A stretch of DNA of 64,000 nt, taken from positions 682,001-746,000 of the forward strand of contig CAVVJF010000011.1 in the NCBI GenBank assembly GCA_963748485.1. The letters are read 5' to 3'. This DNA is from DASRWT01 sp963748485. GTDB lineage: Bacteria; Methylomirabilota; Methylomirabilia; Rokubacteriales; CSP1-6. The position numbers were made by a program, and so were the translations under genes. Numbering within the stretch: the first letter of the stretch is position 1; every line of letters starts with the position of its first letter. Below, in pieces: positions 40,814 to 49,738 of this stretch. Below the pieces are notes generated by a model that saw only the letters and a list, made by a program, of their open reading frames with translations, was not told the origin of the DNA and made no database searches.

Positions 40814-41707
40814 ATGGCGACCCGTCCCCTCGGCTCTGGAACGATCTCGCTGGGTCTGGTGTCCATCCCAGTTCGACTCTATCCGGCGGCCGTCCCGCGG
40901 CGGGTGTCGTTCAACATGCTGCACGCGAAGTGCGGCAGCCGTATCCGTACCCAATGGTTCTGTCCCGTATGCGAGCGTGTGGTCGAACGCGACGAGCTCG
41001 TCCGGGGTTTCGAGGTCGCCAAGGGACGCTTCGCGCGCATGACGGAGGAAGAGTTGGACGTCCTCGCGGGCCCGGCATCGCGCGAGATCGAGATCAGCGA
41101 GTTCGTGCCGCTCGACAGCGTCGATCCGGTGCTCCTGGACGAGGCGTACTACCTGGGTCCGGACAAGGGCGGCGGGCGGTCGTACCGGCTGCTCGAATCC
41201 GTGCTCGCGGGGACGCGCCGGGCGGGCATCGCGCGCTTCATGCTCCGGGGCAAGGCCAGCCTGGTCTTGATCCGCTCCAGCGCCAAGGGCGTCTTGATGC
41301 TCCACACCATGTACTACGCCGACGAGGTCCGCGACGCGGCGGAGATTCCGCGCGGTGAAGCCGGCGCGGTCAGGCCCGCCGAGCATCGGCTGGCCCAGCG
41401 TCTCGTCGGCGAGTTGACGCGGCCCCGCTTCGAGGCCGGGAAGTACCACGACGAGCACCGGGGCCGCGTGCTCCAGGCCCTCCGCCGCAAGGCCGCGGGG
41501 AAGGTGGCCGCGGCGGCGCCATCACCCGCGCCGCGCGGCAAAGTGATCGATCTCATGGACGCGCTCCGCCGCAGCCTCGACGGGAGCGGACGCGTCCGCC
41601 CGCGGGGCGCCGCGAGCGGCAAGGTGGGGCGCAAGGGGGTGAGGAAGACATGGCGCAGCTCAAGTGCGGTAAGTGCGGGAAGAGCTTCGACTCGGAGCGC
41701 GAGTTGA
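40814..41707 (+). CDS. ku: Ku DNA end-binding protein (non-homologous end joining)
   Basis: 297 residues from ATG 40814 with GGGAGAGG upstream. The N-terminal GTISLGLVSIPVRLYPA and the zinc-like cysteines in HAKCGSR...WFCPVCERVV match bacterial Ku, as does YYLGPDKGGGRSYRLL. The Ku core ends near VIDLMDALRRSL (about residue 254). The remaining 43 residues form a basic tail. Ku binds double-strand ends and recruits LigD, which is not in the window. Its last 58 bp overlap a zinc-finger ORF in another frame. Confidence 0.95.
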   Translation: MATRPLGSGTISLGLVSIPVRLYPAAVPRRVSFNMLHAKCGSRIRTQWFCPVCERVVERDELVRGFEVAKGRFARMTEEELDVLAGPASREIEISEFVPLDSVDPVLLDEAYYLGPDKGGGRSYRLLESVLAGTRRAGIARFMLRGKASLVLIRSSAKGVLMLHTMYYADEVRDAAEIPRGEAGAVRPAEHRLAQRLVGELTRPRFEAGKYHDEHRGRVLQALRRKAAGKVAAAAPSPAPRGKVIDLMDALRRSLDGSGRVRPRGAASGKVGRKGVRKTWRSSSAVSAGRASTRSAS

Positions 41708-41748
41708 ACGAACACGAGCAGCAGTGCAAGAGCGGGGCCCGCGGGTAG
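41650..41748 (+). CDS. 32-residue single zinc-finger protein overlapping ku
   Basis: ATG 41650 to TAG 41748 encodes 32 residues with AGGAAG just upstream. Residues 6-26 follow the pattern C-x2-C-x3-F-x5-L-x2-H-x3-C, the spacing of a classical zinc finger with a final Cys instead of His (KCGKCGKSFDSERELNEHE then QQC). Composition and exact motif make chance unlikely. It lies in the +2 frame relative to ku and continues 41 bp past it. The role may be DNA binding with Ku or something unrelated. Confidence 0.6.
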   Translation: MAQLKCGKCGKSFDSERELNEHEQQCKSGARG

Positions 41749-41776
41749 GGCCCCCGAGCGAGGAGAGGAGACGGCG

Positions 41777-42130
41777 ATGACGACCTGGTGGAGGCGCATG
41801 GCTCGCGTGGCGATGATGGGGACCGTCCTCGTGGCGGCACTCGGATGGACGGTGCTCACGGCCTCGCCGGCATGGGCCGAGCCGGGCGAGATGGCGGTGA
41901 TCGAGACCCGGGCGCCCCTCGAGGACCAGTCCGACAGCGGCATCAATGCCGCGCTCAAGAAGGCTCTCGAGAAGGCGATTCGCGGCGCCGCCGCGATGGG
42001 GCTGGGGCAGGTGCAGGTGAGCGGGGCATATCGGGGGGCCGGGTTCGTGGCGGTGCAGGTGCTCGCCACCGTGCCGGACGAGACCGCCGACCGTGACGAC
42101 CCGCAGACCCAGCGATTCTCACTCAAGTGA
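41777..42130 (+). CDS. Small secreted protein of unknown function
   Basis: 117 residues with GAGGAGAGGAGA upstream. A signal peptide covers about residues 1-35 (MMGTVLVAALGWTVL, ending SPAWAEPG). The mature part is a short domain with INAALKKALEKAIRGAAAMGL, a helix, and strands GQVQVSGAYRGAGFVAVQVLA. No family recognised. It is probably periplasmic. Confidence 0.65.
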   Translation: MTTWWRRMARVAMMGTVLVAALGWTVLTASPAWAEPGEMAVIETRAPLEDQSDSGINAALKKALEKAIRGAAAMGLGQVQVSGAYRGAGFVAVQVLATVPDETADRDDPQTQRFSLK

Positions 42131-42161
42131 AGCGCGCGCGAACGCGCGTGGGAGGTTCTCG

Positions 42162-42404
42162 ATGGCTCGACGGTCGAGAAGCAGCAGCGCAGGAAGCAGC
42201 CGCGGCAAGGGGCGGGGGAAGGTCGCGAAGGTGATGAGCGAGTACAAGCAGGGATCGCTCCGCTCGTCGTCTGGCGCGAAGGTCCGCAAGCGCAAGCAGG
42301 CGGTGGCCATCGCGCTGAGCGAGGCGCGGGACGCGGGCGCGCGCATTCCGCGAAAGGGCGGACGGCGGCGCTCGGGCGGCTCGCGCTCTCGCCGGTCCAC
42401 CTAG
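42162..42404 (+). CDS. DUF6496 domain small basic protein
   Basis: 80 residues from ATG 42162 with GGGAGG upstream. The core KVMSEYKQGSLRSSSGAKV followed by KRKQAVAIALSEAR is the DUF6496 pattern. Both ends are rich in Arg and Ser (RRSGGSRSRRST), so nucleic-acid binding is plausible. Function unknown. Confidence 0.8.
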   Translation: MARRSRSSSAGSSRGKGRGKVAKVMSEYKQGSLRSSSGAKVRKRKQAVAIALSEARDAGARIPRKGGRRRSGGSRSRRST

Positions 42405-42445
42405 GCTCGAAGGGGAGCGCCGCTCGGCGGCGGTCCCGTCTATTT

Positions 42446-42472
42446 CCCCCGGGCGCGGCCTGCGCCCGGGGG
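42446..42472 (+). terminator. Perfect 11-bp GC hairpin after the DUF6496 gene
   Basis: CCCCCGGGCGC (42446-42456) and its exact complement (42462-42472) with a GGCCT loop, 42 bp after the stop. Probably ends the ku to DUF6496 transcript, although no T-run follows. Confidence 0.6.
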
Positions 42473-42558
42473 TGCCGTTGCGCAGATGCTCGCCCCGTCG
42501 TACTCTGCCCGGGCATGCTCCAGGTTTCCTTCTCAGTCCTGAACGAGGAGGCGTAGGC

Positions 42559-42915
42559 ATGGCCGAGCTGACGCGCCGCTATATCGTGATGCCGATGAGC
42601 GCCGAGGGACCCTTCGATCCCCTGGACCCCGACGCCTCGTTCGTGCTCAAGCCGTGGAAAGACCCATCCGCGCTCGCTGCGCTCGAGGCGTATCGAGACT
42701 CGTGCTATCCGGAGCTGGCGCGCGATATCTCGGCATGGGTGACGGCTATTCGCTCGGGCCCCGTCATCCGGGGCTCGGTGGGGGCGCGCAACGAGAGCTA
42801 TCTCGCCTCGCGACCGCGCCCGGCCAGGGCGGGGACACGCCGGAAGCCCAAGGCTAAGGTCAGGCCGAAGCCAAGGGGCTCCAAGAGATCGAATAAGAAG
42901 GCGAAGAGACGCTAG
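42559..42915 (+). CDS. Unknown small protein with a basic tail
   Basis: 118 residues from ATG 42559; GAGGAGG is 8 bp upstream. The first 80 residues (YIVMPMSAEGPFDPLDPDAS, then ELARDISAWVTAIRSGPVIRG) are neutral. The last 35 are almost all Arg, Lys and Pro. No family recognised. It resembles the other short basic proteins in this interval in composition. Confidence 0.6.
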   Translation: MAELTRRYIVMPMSAEGPFDPLDPDASFVLKPWKDPSALAALEAYRDSCYPELARDISAWVTAIRSGPVIRGSVGARNESYLASRPRPARAGTRRKPKAKVRPKPRGSKRSNKKAKRR

Positions 42916-42927
42916 GGAGTCTGCTGG

Positions 42928-43704
42928 ATGCCGATCGCCATCGATGCCGCCGTCAATCACCTTCTGATGTCGCGGCTCGGCCACGGGCAAGTGGCGCCGC
43001 TCACCGAGAAACATCCCGATCTGGGGCTCGACGAAGCGTACGCCGTTCAGCGGGCCGTGGAGCAGGCCCTGGTGCTGCGGGGCGAGCGCGTGGTCGGCTG
43101 GAAGGCCGGCTTCACCAATGCCGCCGTCCAGGCCACCTACGGCGTGAGCGAGCCGGTGCTGGGCTTCATGCTCGGCTCCGGCGTGTACTCGGGCGGCGAC
43201 AGCATCCCGGTCAGCCGGTTCGCCGGCCTCGGCGTCGAGGTCGAGGTGGCGTTTCTCCTCAAGTGTGACCTCGGCGGCCCCGGCGTCACGCCCGTGTCGG
43301 CGCTGCTGGCCGTCGAGGGCGCCATGCCGTCCTTCGAGCTGATCGACTTCCGCTTCTCGGGCAAGCCCACGGGTGCCGACGTGGTGGCCGACGGCGTGTA
43401 CACCAACGCCATCGTGCTGGGGCGCCCGCTCACGCCCGTGGCTGCCCTCGACCTAGCCCTGGAAGGCGTGGTCTACGAGCAGAACGGGCAAACCGTCGCC
43501 ACCGCCACCGCCGCCGAGGTGCTGGGGAATCCACTTATCTCGCTGGCCTGGGTGGCCAACACGCTCGGCCGCATGGGGCGGGGGCTCGTCGCGGGCGATA
43601 TCGTCCTGACCGGCTCGATCTCCAAGATCCTGCGTCCGCAGGCGGGCGAGTCGGTACGCGCCTCCTTCACGCGGCTGGGCTCCGTCTCCTGCCGCTTCGT
43701 CTGA
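42928..43704 (+). CDS. 2-keto-4-pentenoate hydratase family protein
   Basis: 258 residues with AGGGAG upstream. The family (MhpD/DmpE, fumarylacetoacetase fold) is recognised from VVGWKAGFTNAAVQ, the metal-binding GLGVEVEVAFLL, and FELIDFRFSGKPTGADVVAD. It hydrates 2-hydroxypentadienoate in meta-cleavage pathways or decarboxylates oxalocrotonate. The next genes, SDR and enoyl-CoA hydratase, suggest a catabolic run. Confidence 0.85.
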   Translation: MPIAIDAAVNHLLMSRLGHGQVAPLTEKHPDLGLDEAYAVQRAVEQALVLRGERVVGWKAGFTNAAVQATYGVSEPVLGFMLGSGVYSGGDSIPVSRFAGLGVEVEVAFLLKCDLGGPGVTPVSALLAVEGAMPSFELIDFRFSGKPTGADVVADGVYTNAIVLGRPLTPVAALDLALEGVVYEQNGQTVATATAAEVLGNPLISLAWVANTLGRMGRGLVAGDIVLTGSISKILRPQAGESVRASFTRLGSVSCRFV

Positions 43705-43714
43705 TCCCGCAGCC

Positions 43715-44515
43715 GTGCGCCTGAGCGGTAAGGCCGCGGTGGTCACCGGAGGCGGGCGGGGCATCGGACGCGCCATCGCGCTCGCCCTTGCCGCCGAGGG
43801 CGCGCGCCTGCTCGTGGCGTCCGACGTGGAGGCTGAGGTGCAGGCGGTGGCGCGGGAGGCGGAGGCGCGGGGCAGTCGCGCCGAAGCGCTACGAATCGAC
43901 GTGACCCACCTCGGCGACATGGAGGATATGGCGGCGCGTGCCGTGCAGGCCTTCGGCTCGGTGGACATCCTCGTCACCTGCGCGGGGGTGGCGGGCGGCG
44001 GCCTCCTCGCCGAGCAGCCCGAGGCGGACTGGACGCGGGTGATCGACGTCAACCTCAACGGGACGTATCGGGCCATCCGGGCCGCGCTGCCCGTGATGAT
44101 GCGACAGAAGCAAGGCCGGATCATCACCATCTCGTCGATCTACGGGCGCATGGGCGGCTACGGCTTCGTGAGCGCCTACGCCGCGAGCAAGCACGGCGTG
44201 ATCGGGCTGACCCGCGCCCTCGCCACCGAGATGGCGAGCCAGGGCTACCCGGGCATCACCGTCAACGCCATCTGCCCCGGATTCGTGCGCGCCGGCATGG
44301 GGCTCGCCCCGCGGAAGGTGCGCGACCGCGACGGCGGCCTGACGGAGGTGTCGGGCGAGGAGGTCTTCGAGCGCTACATCAAGCGGCGGGTGCCCCAGCG
44401 ACGCATGATCGAGGCCGAGGAGATCGCCAGCGCCGCCGTCTTCCTCGCCCTGCCCGAGAGCCACGGCGTCACCGGGCAGGGGCTCAACGTGGACGGCGGC
44501 TTCGTCATGTCCTAG
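43715..44515 (+). CDS. Short-chain dehydrogenase/reductase
   Basis: 266 residues from GTG 43715. TGGGRGIGRA (cofactor loop), VTCAGVAGGG in place of NNAG, and the YAASK catalytic pair identify a classical SDR. The ending GLNVDGGFVMS is like FabG. A 30-residue stretch with VREVSGEEVFERYIKRRVP-like content at residues 200-225 is longer than in FabG. Likely a hydroxyacyl or hydroxyketone dehydrogenase. Confidence 0.85.
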   Translation: MRLSGKAAVVTGGGRGIGRAIALALAAEGARLLVASDVEAEVQAVAREAEARGSRAEALRIDVTHLGDMEDMAARAVQAFGSVDILVTCAGVAGGGLLAEQPEADWTRVIDVNLNGTYRAIRAALPVMMRQKQGRIITISSIYGRMGGYGFVSAYAASKHGVIGLTRALATEMASQGYPGITVNAICPGFVRAGMGLAPRKVRDRDGGLTEVSGEEVFERYIKRRVPQRRMIEAEEIASAAVFLALPESHGVTGQGLNVDGGFVMS

Positions 44516-44530
44516 GATCGGAGAACCGCC

Positions 44531-45310
44531 ATGAGCGTGCGCTACGAGCAGGCCGGCCGCATCGTGACCATCACCATCGATCGTCCGGAGGCATTGAACG
44601 CGATCGATCCCGAGACTCACGAGGCGCTCATCGAGGCGTGGACGCGCTTCCGCGACGATGACGACGCGTGGGTGGCGATCTTCACGGGGGCGGGGGAGCG
44701 ATCCTTCTCCGCCGGCGCCGACCTCAAGAAGATGATCCCGGCCGCCTTCGGTGCCGGCCGGCGCCGCAGCGCGAACGACCCCGGACTGGGCGGCATCACG
44801 CGGGGCCTCGAGATCTGGAAGCCGATGATCGCCGCCATCAACGGCCACTGCCTGGCCGGCGGCATGGAGCTGGCCCTGGCCTGCGACCTGCGGGTCGCCG
44901 TGCCCCATGCCACCTTCGGCCTGCCCGAAGTGCGCTGGGCCATCATGCCGGGCGCGGGAGGCACGCAGCGGCTCCCCCGCGCCATTCCCCTCGCCAAGGC
45001 CATGGAGCTGATCCTGATGGCGCGCACGATGACCGCCGAGGAGGCGCTCCGCTGGGGGCTGGTGAACGCGCTCGTACCGCCGGCCGATCTCCTGCGGACG
45101 GCCCGGGAGTGGGCCGAGACCATCTGCGAGCGCGGCCCGCTCGCTGTGAGGGCGGCCAAGGAGGCAGTGCTTCGCGGGCTAACCATGCCGCTCGGGGACG
45201 GCCTCCGGCTGGAGGCCTTCCTCTCGGGCACGCTCCGCGGCACCGAGGATGCGGTCGAAGGACCGAAGGCGTTCGCGGAGAAGCGGAAACCCCAGTTCCG
45301 GGCCCGGTAG
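44531..45310 (+). CDS. Enoyl-CoA hydratase/isomerase
   Basis: 259 residues from ATG 44531. Crotonase fold: oxyanion-hole segments SAGADLKKM and NGHCLAGGMELALACDLR; catalytic glutamates are likely in GLPEVRWAIMPGAGGTQ. It hydrates enoyl-CoA thioesters in fatty-acid or aromatic degradation. 15 bp after the SDR gene. Confidence 0.88.
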   Translation: MSVRYEQAGRIVTITIDRPEALNAIDPETHEALIEAWTRFRDDDDAWVAIFTGAGERSFSAGADLKKMIPAAFGAGRRRSANDPGLGGITRGLEIWKPMIAAINGHCLAGGMELALACDLRVAVPHATFGLPEVRWAIMPGAGGTQRLPRAIPLAKAMELILMARTMTAEEALRWGLVNALVPPADLLRTAREWAETICERGPLAVRAAKEAVLRGLTMPLGDGLRLEAFLSGTLRGTEDAVEGPKAFAEKRKPQFRAR

Positions 45311-45316
45311 GACAGG

Positions 45317-45904
45317 GTGGACCTCGAGACCCTGCGCCGGCGGCTCGACGCGGCGCTGTCACGGCATCCGCGCGTCGCGCTGGACCGGAGCGACCTCATT
45401 TCCGCGGCCGTGCTCCTGCCCATCACCGATCACGGCGGGCCCCACGTGCTCTTCACCAAGAAGTCGGATGCGGTTCCGCATCACAAGGGACAGTTCTCGT
45501 TCCCGGGCGGCATCTGCGAGGAGCGCGACGCCTCGCGGGTGGAGACGGCGCTGCGGGAGGCCTGGGAAGAAGTGGGCATTCCCGCCGACGCGGTGGAGGT
45601 GCTCGGTCTGCTCGACGACACCGCCACCCGCGCCACGCCCTTCGTCATCACGCCGGTGGTGGGCATCATCCGGGGCGCGCCGGCGTTCAAGCCGGACGGC
45701 CGCGAGATCGAGCGCGTGATCGAGGTCCCGCTGGATCTCCTCCGCGATCCCACGATATTCCGCACGGAGATATGGGAGCGTGGCGGAAAGCCGCATCCCG
45801 TACACTTCTACCAGGTGTCGGTGGAGGATGTCGTGTGGGGCGCCACCGCGCGCATCCTCAAGCAGTTCCTGGAGCTGGTGGACCAGCCGGAGGACACGCG
45901 GTGA
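45317..45904 (+). CDS. Nudix hydrolase, CoA pyrophosphatase-like
   Basis: 195 residues from GTG 45317. The Nudix box runs from GGICEERD to REAWEEVGI (GX5EX7REUXEEXGU satisfied). A preceding KGQFSFPGG matches the CoA-specific signature of the NUDT7/YeaB group. It cleaves CoA to phosphopantetheine and 3',5'-ADP. Fits the CoA-centred neighbourhood. Confidence 0.88.
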   Translation: MDLETLRRRLDAALSRHPRVALDRSDLISAAVLLPITDHGGPHVLFTKKSDAVPHHKGQFSFPGGICEERDASRVETALREAWEEVGIPADAVEVLGLLDDTATRATPFVITPVVGIIRGAPAFKPDGREIERVIEVPLDLLRDPTIFRTEIWERGGKPHPVHFYQVSVEDVVWGATARILKQFLELVDQPEDTR

Positions 45905-45929
45905 CCGACGAGACGAAAGGATTCCCGGG

Positions 45930-46589
45930 ATGATCCCATCGGCGCTCGCGCTCGCCGCCGCTCTGCTCGGGGCGCTCCTCGCGGCCCCGGCGGCGGCGCA
46001 GCCCAAGGAAACTCCTCTCACCATCGCCACCCTCAGCGGGCCCGCGGAGACGATGGCGAAGGGCGGCACCTGGACGCCGGCCAAGCTGCGCACGAAGATC
46101 GCCGAGGGCGAGGGCGTTCGCGCGCTCGCGGGCGGTCGGCTCGCGGTGCTCACCGCCAACGGCAACGCCGTCCGCATGGCGCCGCTCTCGCAGGTGTTCG
46201 TCCAGGAGCCGGCGGCAGGGACCCCGCTCCGGTTGACGCTGGACGGAGGCCGGATCTGGGTGTCCATCCTTCCTCTCACGGTGACGCGTTCGCCCTTCGA
46301 GATCGAGGCGGGACCGGTGACGGTAGCCGCGCGCAGCGGCGGTGTCGCCATCCGCGCCAACACCGACGGAACCGTGCTCGTGCGCGTCTACCACGGCCTC
46401 GCCGTCGCGCGCGCCAGCAAGGGGACGGCGTGGGAGCGCACGGTGAAAGGTGGGGAGGAGCTGCTGGTGCCGGCGAGCGGTGCGCCCGCGGCGGGGCGGC
46501 CCCTCACCGGCGAGCCGGAAGAGGCGGGCTGGGTGAAGTGGAACTCGGACCAGGACGTCGCCGGCTACGGCATGCCCGCGCCCAAGTGA
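45930..46589 (+). CDS. Secreted FecR-like domain protein
   Basis: 219 residues from ATG 45930. Signal peptide residues about 1-23 (ALLAAPAAAQ). The body resembles a FecR domain: VRALAGGRLAVLTANGNAVRM, FVQEPAAGTPLRLTLDGGRIWVSI. FecR-type modules on secreted proteins are thought to bind glycans. No adjacent sigma factor, so not a classical FecR. Confidence 0.7.
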   Translation: MIPSALALAAALLGALLAAPAAAQPKETPLTIATLSGPAETMAKGGTWTPAKLRTKIAEGEGVRALAGGRLAVLTANGNAVRMAPLSQVFVQEPAAGTPLRLTLDGGRIWVSILPLTVTRSPFEIEAGPVTVAARSGGVAIRANTDGTVLVRVYHGLAVARASKGTAWERTVKGGEELLVPASGAPAAGRPLTGEPEEAGWVKWNSDQDVAGYGMPAPK

Positions 46590-46607
46590 GGGCGACGGCG
46601 CCCCTTC

Positions 46608-47008
46608 TCACGGCAGGCTGATGACGAGGCTGTCGCCGGTGGTGGAGACGGCGTAGACGCCACCGGAGGACGACGTGTAGGCGTAGACGGTCCACCCCGC
46701 AGGCGGGTTGGGCGTCGAGGCCATGAAGGGGCCGGCCACCGCACCGATGCTGTTCGTCGCGGTGGTGTTCAGCGCGTCGAGGTCGGGCGGCAGTGCCTGC
46801 ATATGCGCCGAGTAGACGCTGATGGCCCCCACGAGGGCGCGCGCGTCCGCGGTGGCCTTCGCCACCCTCGCGCGGAGCTGCATGTTCGTATACATGGGGA
46901 TGGCGATGGCGGCCAGAATGCCGATACCGCCACCACGACCATCAGCTCGATAAGGGTGAAGCCCCGTCGGTCGGCCGCACGCCTGACGCCCGGGCGCCAG
47001 AAAACCAT
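46608..47008 (-). pseudogene. Type IV pilin/GspG-like protein, one frameshift
   Basis: The prepilin start RRGFTLIELMVVVAV is followed, after one missing base near 46925, by GILAAIAIPMYTNMQLRAR in the second frame, the usual hydrophobic pilin helix. The rest, ending GDSLVISLP, has a globular head of about 70 residues. Corrected length is about 134. The prepilin peptidase site is G-F. No other pilus genes are in the window. A sequencing indel or a true lesion is possible. Confidence 0.75.
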
Positions 47009-47073
47009 GACACTTTCAGGTTAGCACCGGGTGCCGCCCGGGCCGCCCTGATTTCTCGGCGCGGGCCGCCGAC

Positions 47074-48057
47074 TCAGGGCCACCAGAGATAGAGGAAGCG
47101 CGCGCCCGGGGCGCCTCCCAGCAGGCCGGCCATCTGGGCCACCAGGGCGTCGGCGCCGCCGGGCGGCGGCGAGGCGGAGTAGAGATTGGCGCGGTACTCG
47201 CGGGGGCGGTGATACATGACGACCCGCGCCTCGGTGAGCGCCGCGGCCTGCCGCGCCGCCGCGACCGCCTCGTCGAGGTAGCCGATCCGGTCGACCAGAC
47301 CCAGTGCCCGGGCCTGCTCGGCGGTGTAGATGCGACCGTCGGCGAAGGCGCGGACGCGCGCCTCGGGAATCTTGCGCGACTCCGCGACGAGCCGGACGAA
47401 GCGGCCATACATGTCGTCGATCACCGACTGGAACACCGCGCGCTCCTCGTCGGTGAGGCCGCGGAAAGGCGAGCCCGCGTCCTTGAGGGGTCCGGACTTG
47501 ATGGCCAGCGGCGTCACCCCCACCTTCTCGAGCAGCCCCTGGGCATTCACGGTCAGCATGATGACGCCGATGCTCCCCGTGATGGTGGTGGGGTGGGCGA
47601 AGATCTGGTCGGCGGCGAGGGCGGCATAGTAGCCCCCGGAGGCGCCCACGTCCATCATCGCCGCCACCACCGGGATCTTCCGCCGCTGCTTGAACTCGCG
47701 GATCTCCCGGTAGACGACGTCGGAGGCGGTGATGGTGCCGCCCGGGCTGTTGATCCGCACCACCAGCGCCTTCACCGCGTCGTCCTTCTCGGCGCGCGTG
47801 AGCTCCTCGCGGACGCGGGCGAGGAGCGGGACGCGGGGCGGCGGCGTGGTCAGGGACAGGCTCGGCGTGTCCTCCTGGAGCACGCCGGAGAGGTCGAGCA
47901 GCAGGATCTTGGCCGCCCCCGAGCCGTCGATGGTCTCCTCCTCGAGCGGGCGGATGCGCGGGCTCAGGTCGATCGAGATGACGGAGCAGCCCGCACCCGC
48001 GAGGAAGACGAGGAGCGCGAGGCTGATGCGGCGGACGGCGGGGCCGAGAGCGGGCAT
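47074..48057 (-). CDS. sppA: Signal peptide peptidase SppA-type S49 protease
   Basis: 327 residues. Lipobox-like LAGAGC near residue 20 suggests a lipoprotein anchor, unusual for SppA, which mostly has a transmembrane segment. Catalytic Ser in DVGASGGYYAALAAD (about residue 140). The general-base Lys is probably in AIKSGPLKDAGSPFR (about residue 190). INSPGG is the other conserved turn. It digests cleaved signal peptides. Short, single-domain form like Bacillus SppA. Confidence 0.9.
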   Translation of the reverse strand: MPALGPAVRRISLALLVFLAGAGCSVISIDLSPRIRPLEEETIDGSGAAKILLLDLSGVLQEDTPSLSLTTPPPRVPLLARVREELTRAEKDDAVKALVVRINSPGGTITASDVVYREIREFKQRRKIPVVAAMMDVGASGGYYAALAADQIFAHPTTITGSIGVIMLTVNAQGLLEKVGVTPLAIKSGPLKDAGSPFRGLTDEERAVFQSVIDDMYGRFVRLVAESRKIPEARVRAFADGRIYTAEQARALGLVDRIGYLDEAVAAARQAAALTEARVVMYHRPREYRANLYSASPPPGGADALVAQMAGLLGGAPGARFLYLWWP

Positions 48058-48065
48058 GCGGGACC

Positions 48066-49001
48066 TCAGCGCGAGTGGTACGCCGGGATGACCTCATCGG
48101 CGAGGCGCGCGAGCTGGTCGAGCATCATGTCGGCAGGACACAGCGGCCGCAGGATGAACTTCGAGCCGCCGCCCTTGACGTATTCCTCGATCTTGTCGGC
48201 GACGACCGTGGGCGGCCCGAAGGCCACGCACTGCCGCATCACCGACTCGTCGACGCGGCCCCGCGGGATGAAGGGCTCGGCGAGGGCCTCGCCCCGCTCG
48301 CGCGTCTCCGCGAGGGCGAAGTTGATCAGGGTGCCGAAGTGATCGGCGGGTACGTCGCGTCCCTCTGCCGCCGCCAGCTCCTGCACGCGCTCCACGCCCA
48401 CGCGAAACTCGTCGGGCGTGATGAAGGACGGCATCCAGCCGTCGCCGAGGCGGGCCGTGCGCCGCTGGGCCGCCTCGCTCTTGCCGCCGATCCAGATGGG
48501 CGGCGGCGTCTGCCAGGGCTTGGGGAGCACGCGGATGCGGTCCAGCTTGTAGAACTCTCCCTGGAAGGTCACCTCGTCCTCGGTCCAGAGCAGACGGATC
48601 ACGCGGATGGCCTCGTCGGTGCGGCGGCCGCGCTCCCGGAACGGCACTCCGGAGGCCTCGAACTCGCGCGGCAGCTCCACGCCAACGCCGACGGCGGGGA
48701 ACAGGCGCCCGCGCGACAGCCAGTCCACCGTCGCCATCTCCTTGGCTGCCACCACCGGCGTCCGGTAGGGGAGCACGACGACGCTGGGGCCGAACTTGAG
48801 GCGGGTCGTGCGGGCGGCGACGGCGGCGAGCGTCGTCATCACCTCCGGCGTCGGCACCGGGGCGGAGAGACGGTCGGAGAACCAGAGCGAGTCGATGTCG
48901 GCGCGCTCGCAGAGATCGGTGAGCGCCCAGAGAAAATCCGCGCCGTCGCGGCCCGGCGGCCACGGCCCCGGCATGACGCCGACGCGGTACTTGATCTTCA
49001 T
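48066..49001 (-). CDS. LLM-class flavin-dependent oxidoreductase
   Basis: 311 residues from ATG 49001; ATG 49010 is 9 bp further upstream. IDSLWFSDRLSAP, LKFGPSVVVLPYRTPVVAAKEMATVDWLSRGR (in pieces) and PPIWIGGKSEAAQRR are typical. Three LLM genes in 16 kb suggest a broad flavin/F420 monooxygenase set. Substrate unknown. It lies 8 bp upstream of sppA, in the same direction. Confidence 0.85.
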   Translation of the reverse strand: MKIKYRVGVMPGPWPPGRDGADFLWALTDLCERADIDSLWFSDRLSAPVPTPEVMTTLAAVAARTTRLKFGPSVVVLPYRTPVVAAKEMATVDWLSRGRLFPAVGVGVELPREFEASGVPFRERGRRTDEAIRVIRLLWTEDEVTFQGEFYKLDRIRVLPKPWQTPPPIWIGGKSEAAQRRTARLGDGWMPSFITPDEFRVGVERVQELAAAEGRDVPADHFGTLINFALAETRERGEALAEPFIPRGRVDESVMRQCVAFGPPTVVADKIEEYVKGGGSKFILRPLCPADMMLDQLARLADEVIPAYHSR

Positions 49002-49102
49002 GCGCGGCATCGTACGCGCCGCACGGGAGAGCGTCAAGGACGCCGCGCTTGACAGGGGCCGGGGTCGAGCCGCAAGTTGGTCGGGGACATGAGGACGCGC
49101 GC

Positions 49103-49725
49103 GTGAAGGGGCGAGACCGCCGCGGGGCGCCACGGGCCAGGGCCGATTGGCCGGTGGTGCTCGAGACCTTCGAGCGCGGCATCATCCGGGGCGGCGTCGC
49201 CGACATCTCCACGTCAGGCGTGCGCGTGCGCGCGGCCGCAGATCTGCCCGTCGGCGCGGCGGTGACGCTGCGGATCACGCTGCCGCGAGGCGCCGAGCGT
49301 CTGGAGGTCGTGGCGCGCGTGGCCCGGCGCGACGCCGAGGGGCTCGCGCTGGACTTCATCGGCTTGCCGGAGACGGAAGCGCGGCGCGTGGAGCCGCTCG
49401 TCGCGGGATGGGACGCGCGGCGGCGCGCGCCCCGCGCGAGTCGGCCGATGCCGGTGACGATCCGGGTGCCCGGGGCCCGGCAGGGCAGGGCAAGACCCTC
49501 GACCTCTCCGCCTTCGGCGCCCGCGTCGCCACCGACATGGCGCTTCGGCCGGGCGACACCGCGCGCCTCGAGCTGGAGACGGACGAGGCCGATCCGCTCC
49601 GCCTGCCCTCCGTGGTGTGGAGCCTCGCGGACCGCGGCCCCATCTTCGTGTTCGTCAATCTCCGGACCGCCGAGTTCGACCGGGTGAGCCGTCTCGTGAG
49701 CCGGCTGCTCGAGCGCGGCGGCTGA
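49103..49725 (+). pseudogene. PilZ domain protein, one frameshift
   Basis: Reads from GTG 49103 through GRDRRGAPRA and DISTSGVRVRAAADLP. Near 49480 the frame must move back by one base to continue GKTLDLSAFGARVATDMAL to TGA 49725. Two PilZ-like halves therefore exist (DxSxxG in each). It resembles the next gene closely in layout, so they are likely tandem duplicates. The frameshift lies in a G/C-rich run. Confidence 0.75.
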
Positions 49726-49738
49726 GGCCGCCTCCGCG

